Source: Woeseiaceae bacterium
Lineage (GTDB): Bacteria > Pseudomonadota > Gammaproteobacteria > Steroidobacterales > Woeseiaceae
DNA length: 8,410 nucleotides
Reading direction: 5' to 3'
Assembly (NCBI GenBank): GCA_022866645.1
Contig: JALHUQ010000339.1
Span: forward strand, 1-8,410
Under the pieces are notes generated by a model. It was not told the origin of the DNA. It searched no databases and was given only the letters and a program-made list of their open reading frames with translations. Made by a program: the position numbers and the translations under genes. Position 1 is the stretch's first letter. The number at the start of each line of letters is the position of its first letter. Below are positions 1 through 6,490 of the stretch, piece after piece.

Positions 1-897
1 CGCATTGTCGCTGTCGACAATCAGGCGTGCACGATAGTAAATATTTGGTGTGTTCAGACCGAGGTGCATATCGTTAGAAACCATGGCCCGGCCGTTACCG
101 GTCAAAGCGCCTGATACTGCCCAATTGTTGCTCCCGGGTAATGGCGAACGACCTTGTTCAGTCGTCGTGGGGGCAACAACTTCAATGTCACGAAGCGAAT
201 AGACTTCAGCGGCCGGAATAGCGATAACATCACGAGGCTCGCCCATCAGCGGCGCATCCCACGGCGTTCCCTGCGGATACAGCCACGCATACACCTCCGC
301 GGGCAGCGCGTGGTGCGCAAAGCCGCGCTGAACTTCTTTGCTCGCTCGCGAATCATTGAGATCCATGAACATCGCGTATACCACCAGCATCGAATCTCCG
401 GCGAGCCACGGCTGCGGCTCGACACCCAGTACAGAATATTCGAACGGCCGCGCGCTTAAGGACTCGCGCCCTGCATTGACGCCATCTGCATATCGTTGCA
501 GCAAGTTCCTGTCAACGTCCGAGCCCGCTTCGAGCACTCGCGCAATGCGCGAGCGAAATCGATGAAAACGATGGCGCTTATCCATATTGAGTGCAACAGC
601 ACCGACTATCTCAGACAACTCACCCGCGGCCTGGCGGCGAATCAAGTCCATCTGAAAGAATCTGTCCTGGCCGTGAGCGAAGCCGGTTGCGAAAGCGAGA
701 TCTTCGCGATTGCTCGCTGTGATAACCGGGATGCCGGACGCATCGCGCTCGATAGTCGCGACGTCCTGTAAACCGGAAACAAGTATTTCGCCGTCTGTAT
801 CGGGAAGGCTGGCACGTAGCAACAGCCAGGTGGCCGACATGACGAATAGCAGCAATACTGTTACGCCCGCCAACAGGCGCCATACGAATTTATTCAT
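1..897 (-). CDS. Penicillin acylase family Ntn hydrolase, N-terminal part (3' end cut by window edge)
   Basis: Only the first 299 residues are visible. Family members are usually about 700-850 residues and are made as a precursor that cuts itself into alpha and beta chains; the new beta N-terminal Ser is the nucleophile that hydrolyses amide bonds. What I see: a hydrophobic segment at residues 8-28 after a short basic start (signal peptide or membrane anchor); the early family pattern IERDASGIPVI (49-59) and ATGFAHGQDRFFQMD (70-84); and the cleavage and nucleophile site G255-S256-N257-N258-W259, followed by a NDMHLGL stretch (275-281) that is NDPHL in most relatives. The protein should act in the periplasm or at the membrane. 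The substrate cannot be read from the sequence: beta-lactam acylase, acyl-homoserine-lactone acylase and general amidases share these motifs. The ATG overlaps the pykA stop codon by four bases, so translation is probably coupled and the gene has no obvious Shine-Dalgarno of its own. The family call is firm, the specificity unknown. Confidence 0.9.
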   Translation of the reverse strand, partial: MNKFVWRLLAGVTVLLLFVMSATWLLLRASLPDTDGEILVSGLQDVATIERDASGIPVITASNREDLAFATGFAHGQDRFFQMDLIRRQAAGELSEIVGAVALNMDKRHRFHRFRSRIARVLEAGSDVDRNLLQRYADGVNAGRESLSARPFEYSVLGVEPQPWLAGDSMLVVYAMFMDLNDSRASKEVQRGFAHHALPAEVYAWLYPQGTPWDAPLMGEPRDVIAIPAAEVYSLRDIEVVAPTTTEQGRSPLPGSNNWAVSGALTGNGRAMVSNDMHLGLNTPNIYYRARLIVDSDNA

Positions 898-2330
898 GAA
901 CTTGATTTTATTTTGATCACTGTCATCGAATTTGTGCTGCCGCTTACGCCGTCAAGATCACCCTTGGTCAGAATAGCCAAATCGCCGACCGCAACCAGCT
1001 TATTGGCGAGCAGTGTGTCGAAAACATCCTGATACAGGTCTCGCGGATTCTCGGTGTCGATCGCGAAAGACACAGGATAGACGCCGCGATACAACGCTAC
1101 ACGTCGACTTGTCGCAACGTGTGGCGTGAAGGCGTAGATCGGGATATCGGAACGAATACGAGACATCCAGCGCGTCGTAGATCCTGACTCCGTCAGCGCG
1201 ATGATGGCTTTGACCGACATGTGGTTGGCCATATACATCGTGGCCATGGCAATGCTTTCGTCGACGAGATTGAAGTGCTCCTGCATCCGATGGCTGGTGA
1301 CGCCGAGTGGTATCGGATATTTCTCGGCGCCGACGGCCACCTCGGCCATCGCTCTGACGGCCGCCACCGGATAAGCACCGACAGCGGTCTCTCCGGACAG
1401 CATGACCGCATCACTACCGTCGATGACGGCATTCGACACGTCCGACACTTCCGCACGAGTCGGAATCGGATTTTGAATCATCGACTCCATCATCTGCGTT
1501 GCAGTAATAACGATCTTGTTCGCCTTGCGGGTTTTTCGTATGAGTTTTTTCTGAATACCGGTCAGCTCGGCATAGCCCATTTCGACGCCAAGGTCCCCGC
1601 GCGCCACCATGATCACGTCCGATGCCTCGATGATCGAGTCGATATTGGCTACTGCCTCGGTACGCTCGATCTTGGCGACGATGAGACCATGCCCGCCAGC
1701 TTCATTAAAAAGTCGCCTCGCCTCTTCAACATCATCACCCGTCCGCACGAAAGAAACGGCCAGAAAGTCCAGCTCCATGTCTGCGGCGAGTTTGATATTT
1801 TCCTTGTCGATATCCGTTAACGCGGCGGCCGACAATCCGCCTCCTTTCAGATTGATGCCTTTGTGATCGGATAAAATGCCGCCATTCACCACCGTTGTAT
1901 GGATGCGGGTGCCATCAATGCTGTCCACTTCAAGTGAAATCAAACCGTCGTTGAGCAACAGGATGTCACCGGGGGAGACATCTTCGTGCAAGGTATCGAG
2001 CGCGACGCCTACACCATCCTGATTACCGTCCGTGAAACCCAGCGTGCTATCGAGGTAAAATTTTGCGCCGTCGAGAAGCGCGACACTATGATCCTGGAAA
2101 CGACGAATACGAATCTTCGGCCCTTGCAGATCGCCCATGATGCCGACTTCGCGACCGCACGCCGCGGCCGCTGATCGCAGCAATTCGGCGCGACGCCTGT
2201 GGTCATCCGGGTCGCCGTGGGAGAAATTCAGGCGTGCAACATCGAGGCCCGCATCGATCATTTTACGCAGTGTTTGCAGGTCGTCCGACGCTGGTCCCAG
2301 CGTCGCGACTATCTTGGTTCGTCTTAGCAT
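894..2330 (-). CDS. pykA: Pyruvate kinase, PykA type
   Basis: Cytosolic enzyme that transfers phosphate from phosphoenolpyruvate to ADP, giving pyruvate and ATP in the last step of glycolysis. The 478-residue length matches PykA (about 480). Landmarks: RRTKIVATLGPAS at the N terminus; ARLNFSHG with substrate-binding Arg33; GDLQGPKIR at 66-74, leading into the mobile B domain; the PykA-like KGINLKGGGLSAAALT at 157-172; VAKIER with catalytic Lys220 and metal ligand Glu222; MVARGDLGVE with metal ligand Asp246; ATQMMESM with Thr278; and a full C-terminal regulatory domain from about residue 345. Lys72 occupies the position that is Glu in potassium-dependent kinases, so potassium-independent activity is inferred. 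The start at 2330 fits the family N terminus, but no Shine-Dalgarno precedes it. The gene diverges from the PhoX-like gene and its TGA overlaps the next ATG. It is separated from pgk by two genes, unlike the usual contiguous arrangement. Confidence 0.98.
   Translation of the reverse strand: MLRRTKIVATLGPASDDLQTLRKMIDAGLDVARLNFSHGDPDDHRRRAELLRSAAAACGREVGIMGDLQGPKIRIRRFQDHSVALLDGAKFYLDSTLGFTDGNQDGVGVALDTLHEDVSPGDILLLNDGLISLEVDSIDGTRIHTTVVNGGILSDHKGINLKGGGLSAAALTDIDKENIKLAADMELDFLAVSFVRTGDDVEEARRLFNEAGGHGLIVAKIERTEAVANIDSIIEASDVIMVARGDLGVEMGYAELTGIQKKLIRKTRKANKIVITATQMMESMIQNPIPTRAEVSDVSNAVIDGSDAVMLSGETAVGAYPVAAVRAMAEVAVGAEKYPIPLGVTSHRMQEHFNLVDESIAMATMYMANHMSVKAIIALTESGSTTRWMSRIRSDIPIYAFTPHVATSRRVALYRGVYPVSFAIDTENPRDLYQDVFDTLLANKLVAVGDLAILTKGDLDGVSGSTNSMTVIKIKSSS
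2286..2305 (-). repeat. Near-perfect palindrome (hairpin) inside the start of pykA
   Basis: Two 9-base arms, CGACGCTGG and CCAGCGTCG, are exact reverse complements separated by only two bases. In the pykA mRNA this would be a GC-rich stem of about 8 bp with a four-base loop, occupying nucleotides 26-45 of the coding region (codons 9-15, encoding the conserved ATLGPAS). The repeat is seen directly; a role in translation or as a protein site is inference, because the amino acids here are conserved and much of the dyad could be codon chance. Confidence 0.5.
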
Positions 2331-2335
2331 GCGCG

Positions 2336-2344
2336 CGATTATTG
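2336..2344 (-). promoter_or_regulatory. Candidate extended -10 promoter for pykA
   Basis: On the minus strand the spacer reads TGCAATAAT, one mismatch from the extended -10 consensus TGnTATAAT. It ends five bases before the pykA ATG, so a transcript starting six to seven bases downstream would begin at or next to the start codon and be essentially leaderless. This fits the lack of a Shine-Dalgarno. No good -35 hexamer sits at 16-18 bp, so the call stays tentative; transcription could instead start further up in the 72-nt divergent spacer. Confidence 0.3.
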
Positions 2345-2392
2345 CACAGCTGAAACGGATTCGCTGATATCCTGTACGCCGCTTTGCTGAGC

Positions 2393-2396
2393 AGGA
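2393..2396 (+). promoter_or_regulatory. Ribosome binding site of the PhoX-like gene
   Basis: AGGA lies six bases before the ATG at 2403 and decides the start. A nearer ATG at 2398 directly abuts the AGGAA, is in another frame and stops after two codons, so it is not a usable start for this protein. The start at 2403 also gives a proper twin-arginine signal peptide. Confidence 0.7.
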
Positions 2397-2402
2397 AATG
2401 GA

Positions 2403-3782
2403 ATGATCAACCGTCGCCGATTTTTACAAAGCCTTACGGCTGCAGCCGCCGTTCCGGCCCTGACTTACTCGTGTCAAACGACACGGTCATGGTTGGCGCC
2501 GCTGCAAGCAGATCCGAAGCGAATTATCGACGTGCCCGAAGGTTTCTCCTACAACGTAGTCTCTCGCGTTGGCGACGCCATGGCCGACGGCCTCGTCGTA
2601 CCCGGCGCGCACGATGGAATGGCCGCATTCGACAGCGACAATGGGCGCATTATTCTGCTGACGAATCATGAGCTCAGCGCTGCGGATAATCTTGCAGGTC
2701 CCTATGCCGGGACTTACTCCGGATTGCCGGAGTCGAAGAAATCAAGGTTTTACGATCGTGGCGAAGAACTGACGCCAGGGCTCGGAGGCACCACAACCAC
2801 TATTTATAACCCAGCCACGCGGATGACCGAGCGACAGTTCCTGAGTCTGGGAGGCACCGATACGAATTGCTCTGGAGGCAAGACTCCCTGGGGGTCATGG
2901 CTCTCTTGCGAGGAATCTTTCGCTGAACAGGGGCCGGGAGTTTCAACCAGCGGCGCTGCTGTCTCCCGCGAACAACGGCACGGTTATGTTTTCGAAGTCC
3001 CTGCCGCAGCCACCGAACTGATTAAGCCTGTGCCTTTAAAAGCGATGGGGCGTTTCGAGCATGAAGCCGCTGCAGTGCACGAGCCAAGCGGAATCGTGTA
3101 TCTGACCGAAGATAAGTGGGATAGCCTGTTCTATCGCTTTATCCCCAATACGCCAGGTCGGTTGCAGGAGGGCGGACGATTGCAGGCACTCGCAGTCGTC
3201 GGCGAAGCGGCAAAAAATACGCACAACTGGGAACATGTTGATATCGAGATCGACGAGGTAATTTCGACGCACTGGATTGATCTTGAAGACATTGATGGCG
3301 ACCTGAACGATTTACGACTGCGCGGCGCCGCCAACGGCGCGGCGAAATTTGCCCGGGGCGAAGGCATCACGGTAGCTGATGATCGTTTTGCGTTTACATG
3401 CACGATCGGCGGTTCCAGCCGGCTGGGACAGATATTCACCTACCAGCCCAGCCCGTTCGAAGGCACCGACCGCGAGCAGGATGCCCCTGGAAAACTCACC
3501 TTGATTGCCGAAGCCAGCCAGAACGCATTACTGAAGAACTGCGATAACCTGACCATGGCACCGTGGGGCGACCTGATCGTTTGCGAAGATACTGAGGACA
3601 ATACAGACCGCTGCGCTTTGGTCGGCGTCAGGCCTGACGGCAGCCAGTACCTGGTGGCGAATAACGCCTACTCCGCTTCCGAACTGGCGGGCGTTTGTTT
3701 CTCGCCGGATGGCAAGACGCTGTTTGTGAATATTCAGTATCCGGGGATGACGGTCGCAATTACCGGGCCATGGCCCGGATAA
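2403..3782 (+). CDS. Tat-exported PhoX/DUF839-family phosphatase-like protein
   Basis: A 459-residue protein of the PhoX (DUF839) family, whose characterised members are secreted phosphatases using calcium and iron. The N terminus carries a twin-arginine signal: NRRRFLQS at residues 3-10, then a hydrophobic Ala-rich stretch to about residue 22, implying folded export to the periplasm. Family motifs in order: LLTNHE (85-90); GGTDTNCSGGKTPWGSWLSCEE (start 150, end 171) with Cys156 and Cys169; GRFEHEAAAV (216-225); YLTED (233-237); CDNLTMAPWGDLIVCED (380-396); and the C-terminal AGVCFSPDGKTLFVNIQYPG (429-448). It is shorter than classical PhoX enzymes, which usually exceed 600 residues, so phosphomonoesterase activity is inferred, not assured. 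Cys24 after LTYS could be a poor lipobox. It is the only plus-strand gene here, diverging from pykA and converging on metY. I see no clear Pho box in the 72-nt upstream spacer, so phosphate control is unsupported. Confidence 0.88.
   Translation: MINRRRFLQSLTAAAAVPALTYSCQTTRSWLAPLQADPKRIIDVPEGFSYNVVSRVGDAMADGLVVPGAHDGMAAFDSDNGRIILLTNHELSAADNLAGPYAGTYSGLPESKKSRFYDRGEELTPGLGGTTTTIYNPATRMTERQFLSLGGTDTNCSGGKTPWGSWLSCEESFAEQGPGVSTSGAAVSREQRHGYVFEVPAAATELIKPVPLKAMGRFEHEAAAVHEPSGIVYLTEDKWDSLFYRFIPNTPGRLQEGGRLQALAVVGEAAKNTHNWEHVDIEIDEVISTHWIDLEDIDGDLNDLRLRGAANGAAKFARGEGITVADDRFAFTCTIGGSSRLGQIFTYQPSPFEGTDREQDAPGKLTLIAEASQNALLKNCDNLTMAPWGDLIVCEDTEDNTDRCALVGVRPDGSQYLVANNAYSASELAGVCFSPDGKTLFVNIQYPGMTVAITGPWPG
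3763..3778. repeat. 16-bp perfect palindrome at the 3' end of the PhoX-like gene
   Basis: CCGGGCCA is followed at once by its exact reverse complement TGGCCCGG. It lies in the last codons (TGPWPG) just before the TAA at 3780-3782. In RNA it could fold as a six-base GC stem with a CATG loop and may help end transcription or protect the 3' end of the phosphatase mRNA. No T run follows on the plus strand, so it is not a standard intrinsic terminator. Confidence 0.45.
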
Positions 3783-3811
3783 GAGCTGCAGTTCATCGAA
3801 CGGCTACTGGC

Positions 3812-3869
3812 AAAAGCGGTCGCTTCAGCCAGAGCAGGATCAATGCCACTTATCTCAGCCAGCGACCGC
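3812..3869 (-). terminator. Candidate terminator after metY
   Basis: On the minus strand GCGGTCGCT (3869-3861), inside the last metY codons, pairs exactly with AGCGACCGC (3824-3816), which is followed immediately by TTTT (3815-3812). A GC-rich nine-base stem with an adjacent T run, placed at the end of a gene facing a convergent neighbour, suits an intrinsic terminator. Against it, the loop is 36 nt and the T run is short. Confidence 0.35.
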
Positions 3870-5129
3870 CAGCGCCTGATCCAGATCGGCGAGGATGTCG
3901 TCAATGTGCTCGATACCAATGCACAGGCGAATCATATCGGGTGTCACGCCAGCTGATTTGAGCTCCTCTTCGGACAGCTGCCGGTGCGTCGTCGAAGCCG
4001 GATGCGCCGCTAGCGACTTCACATCACCAATATTAACCAGCCGCAGGAACATCTGCAGCGCATCGTAGAATTTCACTCCAGCATCAAATCCACCCTTGAT
4101 ACCAAAGGTCAGCAGGGCGGATGGCTTGCCGTTGGTGTACTTCTGCGCGAGATCGTAATAAGGCGAGCTGGGGAGACCACCGTAGTTGACCCACTTGACA
4201 CCTGCGTGCTGCTCCAGGTGCTTCGCGACAGCCAGCGCATTGTCACAGTGACGTTCCATGCGCAGCGGCAGCGTTTGCAGGCCCTGCAATATCTGGAATG
4301 CATTCATCGGGCTGAGCGCCGAACCGGTGTTGCGCAGCGGCACCGTCCGTGCGCGACCTATGTACGCGGCCGGTCCCAGCGCTTCCGTGTACACCACGCC
4401 GTGGTAGGACGACTCCGGTTCCGTCAACATATGAAACTTCTCGGGATAGTCGGCCCATGGAAACTGTCCGCTATCAACAATAACGCCACCCAGCGTGGTG
4501 CCATGACCGCCCATGTATTTCGTCAGCGAGTTGACGACAATATCCGCGCCCCATTTGATTGGCTTGATCAGTGCGGGCGTCGCGACCGTGTTGTCGACGA
4601 TCAGCGGCACACCGCGCTTGTGAGCCATCGCGGCCAGCGCTTCGATATCAACAATGTTGCCAGCCGGGTTGCCGATCGACTCACAGAAAACAGCAGTCGT
4701 TTTTGCGTCGATGAGTTTCTCCATCGCCGCGGCGGAGTCGTCCTTCGCGAAGCGGACGTCAATGCCCAGTTTCGGCAACATATGCTTGAAAAGCGTATAG
4801 CTACCACCGTAAAGCATAGGCACTGTGACGATGTTGTTGCCCTGCTCGGCAATATTCAATATCGAGTAATTAATCGCTGCGCTGCCGGCGCTGACGCACA
4901 ATCCGGCGATTCCGCCCTCAAGTTCCGCTGAGCGTTTTTCGAGAACGTCGACCGTCGGATTCATGATGCGGGAATAGATATTTCCCTCAACCACAAGATT
5001 AAACAAGTCCGCCCCGTGTTGTGCGTTGTCAAACTCATACGCGACTGTCTGGTAGATCGGCACTGCCACCGCTTTCGTCGTCGGGTCTGACTTAAAGCCG
5101 GCGTGGATGGCCAGAGTTTCGTCTTTCAT
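3855..5129 (-). CDS. metY: O-acetylhomoserine sulfhydrylase (aminocarboxypropyltransferase)
   Basis: PLP enzyme of the Cys/Met metabolism family that makes homocysteine directly from O-acetylhomoserine and sulfide, in the cytosolic methionine pathway. At 424 residues it has the MetY length and features rather than the shorter MetB/MetC type. Visible: ETLAIHAGF at 4-12; YSRIMNPTVDVLEKR at 52-66, which contributes to the PLP site across the dimer; LYGGSYTLF at 106-114; VDNT with Asp179, which contacts the PLP ring nitrogen; NSLTKYMGGHGTTLGG at 200-215 with the Schiff-base Lys204; PESSYHG at 238-244; and LAAHPASTTHRQLSEEEL at 373-390. The ATG is preceded by AAGGA at six bases. It lies 154 nt after pgk on the same strand, so it may have its own promoter or be read through. 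Its function is unrelated to the flanking glycolytic genes. I found no clear MetJ box or SAM riboswitch. OAH is the expected acyl substrate for the subgroup; succinyl-homoserine use cannot be fully excluded. Confidence 0.95.
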   Translation of the reverse strand: MKDETLAIHAGFKSDPTTKAVAVPIYQTVAYEFDNAQHGADLFNLVVEGNIYSRIMNPTVDVLEKRSAELEGGIAGLCVSAGSAAINYSILNIAEQGNNIVTVPMLYGGSYTLFKHMLPKLGIDVRFAKDDSAAAMEKLIDAKTTAVFCESIGNPAGNIVDIEALAAMAHKRGVPLIVDNTVATPALIKPIKWGADIVVNSLTKYMGGHGTTLGGVIVDSGQFPWADYPEKFHMLTEPESSYHGVVYTEALGPAAYIGRARTVPLRNTGSALSPMNAFQILQGLQTLPLRMERHCDNALAVAKHLEQHAGVKWVNYGGLPSSPYYDLAQKYTNGKPSALLTFGIKGGFDAGVKFYDALQMFLRLVNIGDVKSLAAHPASTTHRQLSEEELKSAGVTPDMIRLCIGIEHIDDILADLDQALAVAG

Positions 5130-5135
5130 CGTGTG

Positions 5136-5140
5136 TCCTT
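5136..5140 (-). promoter_or_regulatory. Ribosome binding site of metY
   Basis: The minus strand reads AAGGA followed by CACACG and then the ATG at 5129, an ideal spacing. It confirms the start, which also matches the family N terminus MKDETLAIHAGF. Confidence 0.75.
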
Positions 5141-5155
5141 GTGATTTTTCAGGGA

Positions 5156-5196
5156 AATCGGATTAATCGATTCTAAAGAATGACAGAAAAAACTGT
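5156..5196 (-). promoter_or_regulatory. Candidate metY promoter/operator region in the pgk-metY gap
   Basis: This AT-rich part of the 154-nt gap contrasts with the GC-rich surroundings. On the minus strand TAGAAT (5175-5170) is five of six to a -10 box and would give a leader of about 35 nt containing the metY ribosome site; no convincing -35 is present. Two small dyads flank it: AATCG/CGATT at 5156-5160 and 5168-5172 with a 7-nt spacer, and ACAG/CTGT at 5183-5196 around a six-base A/T tract. These could bind a regulator, but none matches a site I can name. Further up, TGGCAA/TTGCCA (5234-5250) is a weak hairpin after pgk. Confidence 0.3.
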
Positions 5197-5283
5197 AGCG
5201 TCATATGGTTGGAACTGAAACCAATACAAGCGCTGGCAAACACATTGCCAAGCTCCGCATCGGTCCTTGCGTCGGCCCCGCCG

Positions 5284-6465
5284 TCAGTCGCCGGAATTCG
5301 CGCGTTGCTCCAGAATGGCAACTGCAGGCAGGGTCTTGCCTTCGACGAATTCGAGGAACGCCCCACCGCCGGTCGAGATGTAGGAAATGTTATCCGCGAC
5401 ACCATACTTGTCGATGGCCGCAAGCGTGTCACCGCCACCGGCGATCGAAAAAGCATCGCTCGCTGCTATCGCTTCTGCCAGTACTTTCGTACCGGCTCCG
5501 AACTGATCGAATTCAAACACACCGACAGGGCCATTCCAGATTATGGTGCCGGCGCCGGCAATAATCTGCGCGAAGTGTGCAGCGGTTTCCGGTCCGATAT
5601 CGAGAATTGTGTCGTTGGCTGATACTGCGTCAACGCTTTTGATTGTCGCTGTCGCATCTTTCGAAAATTCATTGGCAACGACTACATCAACCGGTAGCGG
5701 AATCTCTGCGCGAGCATCCTTGTTGGCCGCCAGATCTCGGGCCGTATCGAGCATGTCCGGTTCGTAGAGTGACTTGCCGACACCATGACCCGCCGCCGCT
5801 ATGAAGGTATTGGCAATGCCGCCACCGACGATCAGACAGTCAACAACATTCGCAAGCGCATCGAGCACCGTCAGCTTTGTCGATACCTTGGAACCCCCGA
5901 CAATCGCGACAAAGGGTCGCGCCGGACTGTCCATCGCTTTCGCGAGAGCATCGAGTTCTGCCGAAAGCAGCGGACCGGCACAGGCGATGGGCGCATATTC
6001 CGCTACGCCGTAGGTGCTGGCCTGGGCTCGATGTGCGGTACCGAAAGCGTCCATGACAAACACGTCGCACAACGAAGCCATCTTCCTGGACAGCGCTTCG
6101 TCGGACTTTTTCTCACCGGCAAGAAAACGGACGTTTTCGAGTAACACGAGGTCGCCAGCGGCGACTTCAACGCCGTCTATCCAGTCTTTGACTAACGACA
6201 CATCACGCTTAAGCAATTCTGCAAGACGGTTCGCAACGGGCTGCAGAGAGAACTGTTCGTCAGGCTGCCCTTCAGTCGGTCGACCGAGGTGCGACATCAG
6301 CATGACAGCCGCCCCGGCATCGAGCGCCGCCTTGATGGTCGGCAAGGCGGCGCGGATACGGGCGTCCGAGGTCACCTTGCCATCGGCAACGGGAACATTC
6401 AGGTCTTCGCGAATCAGTACGCGCTTACCCTTAAGATCAAGGTCACTCATATTGATGACAGACAT
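5284..6465 (-). CDS. pgk: Phosphoglycerate kinase
   Basis: Cytosolic enzyme interconverting 1,3-bisphosphoglycerate plus ADP and 3-phosphoglycerate plus ATP, the step directly after GapA. The 393-residue product has the usual length and resembles the enterobacterial form closely. N-domain substrate sites: REDLNVP (19-25) with Asp21 and Asn23, Arg36 in DARIR, SHLGRP (58-63). C-domain nucleotide sites: GGSKVSTK (190-197) with Lys193 and Lys197, WNGPVGVFEF (310-319), GGGDT (343-347) and STGGGAFLEF (364-373). The reading frame stays open for 38 more codons upstream, into gapA, but the MSVINMSDLDL start at 6465 matches the conserved family N terminus and leaves a 25-nt gap after the gapA stop. Its Shine-Dalgarno is weak (only GAGA at suitable distance), so coupling to gapA translation is plausible. 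A second ATG five codons on has no better ribosome site. Third gene of the tkt-gapA-pgk operon; pykA, often next, is displaced by about 3 kb. Confidence 0.98.
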   Translation of the reverse strand: MSVINMSDLDLKGKRVLIREDLNVPVADGKVTSDARIRAALPTIKAALDAGAAVMLMSHLGRPTEGQPDEQFSLQPVANRLAELLKRDVSLVKDWIDGVEVAAGDLVLLENVRFLAGEKKSDEALSRKMASLCDVFVMDAFGTAHRAQASTYGVAEYAPIACAGPLLSAELDALAKAMDSPARPFVAIVGGSKVSTKLTVLDALANVVDCLIVGGGIANTFIAAAGHGVGKSLYEPDMLDTARDLAANKDARAEIPLPVDVVVANEFSKDATATIKSVDAVSANDTILDIGPETAAHFAQIIAGAGTIIWNGPVGVFEFDQFGAGTKVLAEAIAASDAFSIAGGGDTLAAIDKYGVADNISYISTGGGAFLEFVEGKTLPAVAILEQRANSGD

Positions 6466-6490
6466 AATGTTTCTCGGTTGAGTCGATCTC

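Noticed and set aside
537..553. Palindrome with arms CTCGCGC and GCGCGAG around AAT inside the acylase gene
   Set aside because: It lies mid-gene in Arg/Ala-rich codons of a GC-rich genome, with no promoter or gene boundary nearby; codon chance explains it.
620..883. Minus-strand 87-codon frame inside the acylase gene
   Set aside because: It is the shifted frame of the acylase; the frame starting at 897 stays open to the edge and carries the Ntn-hydrolase motifs.
1221..1820. Plus-strand 199-codon frame antisense to pykA
   Set aside because: His/Arg-rich, motif-free shadow of conserved pyruvate kinase codons.
2398..2406. Two-codon upstream frame ATG-GAA-TGA overlapping the PhoX-like start
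   Set aside because: The AGGAA abuts this ATG without the spacing needed for initiation, while the spacing to the ATG at 2403 is good. Probably chance.
4206..4931. Plus-strand open frame of 241 codons antisense to metY
   Set aside because: Arg- and Gln-rich composition without motifs is typical of an antisense shadow in GC-rich DNA; metY is unambiguous.
5234..5250. TGGCAA/TTGCCA hairpin after pgk as a terminator
   Set aside because: Only six base pairs, and no T run follows on the minus strand; too weak to call.
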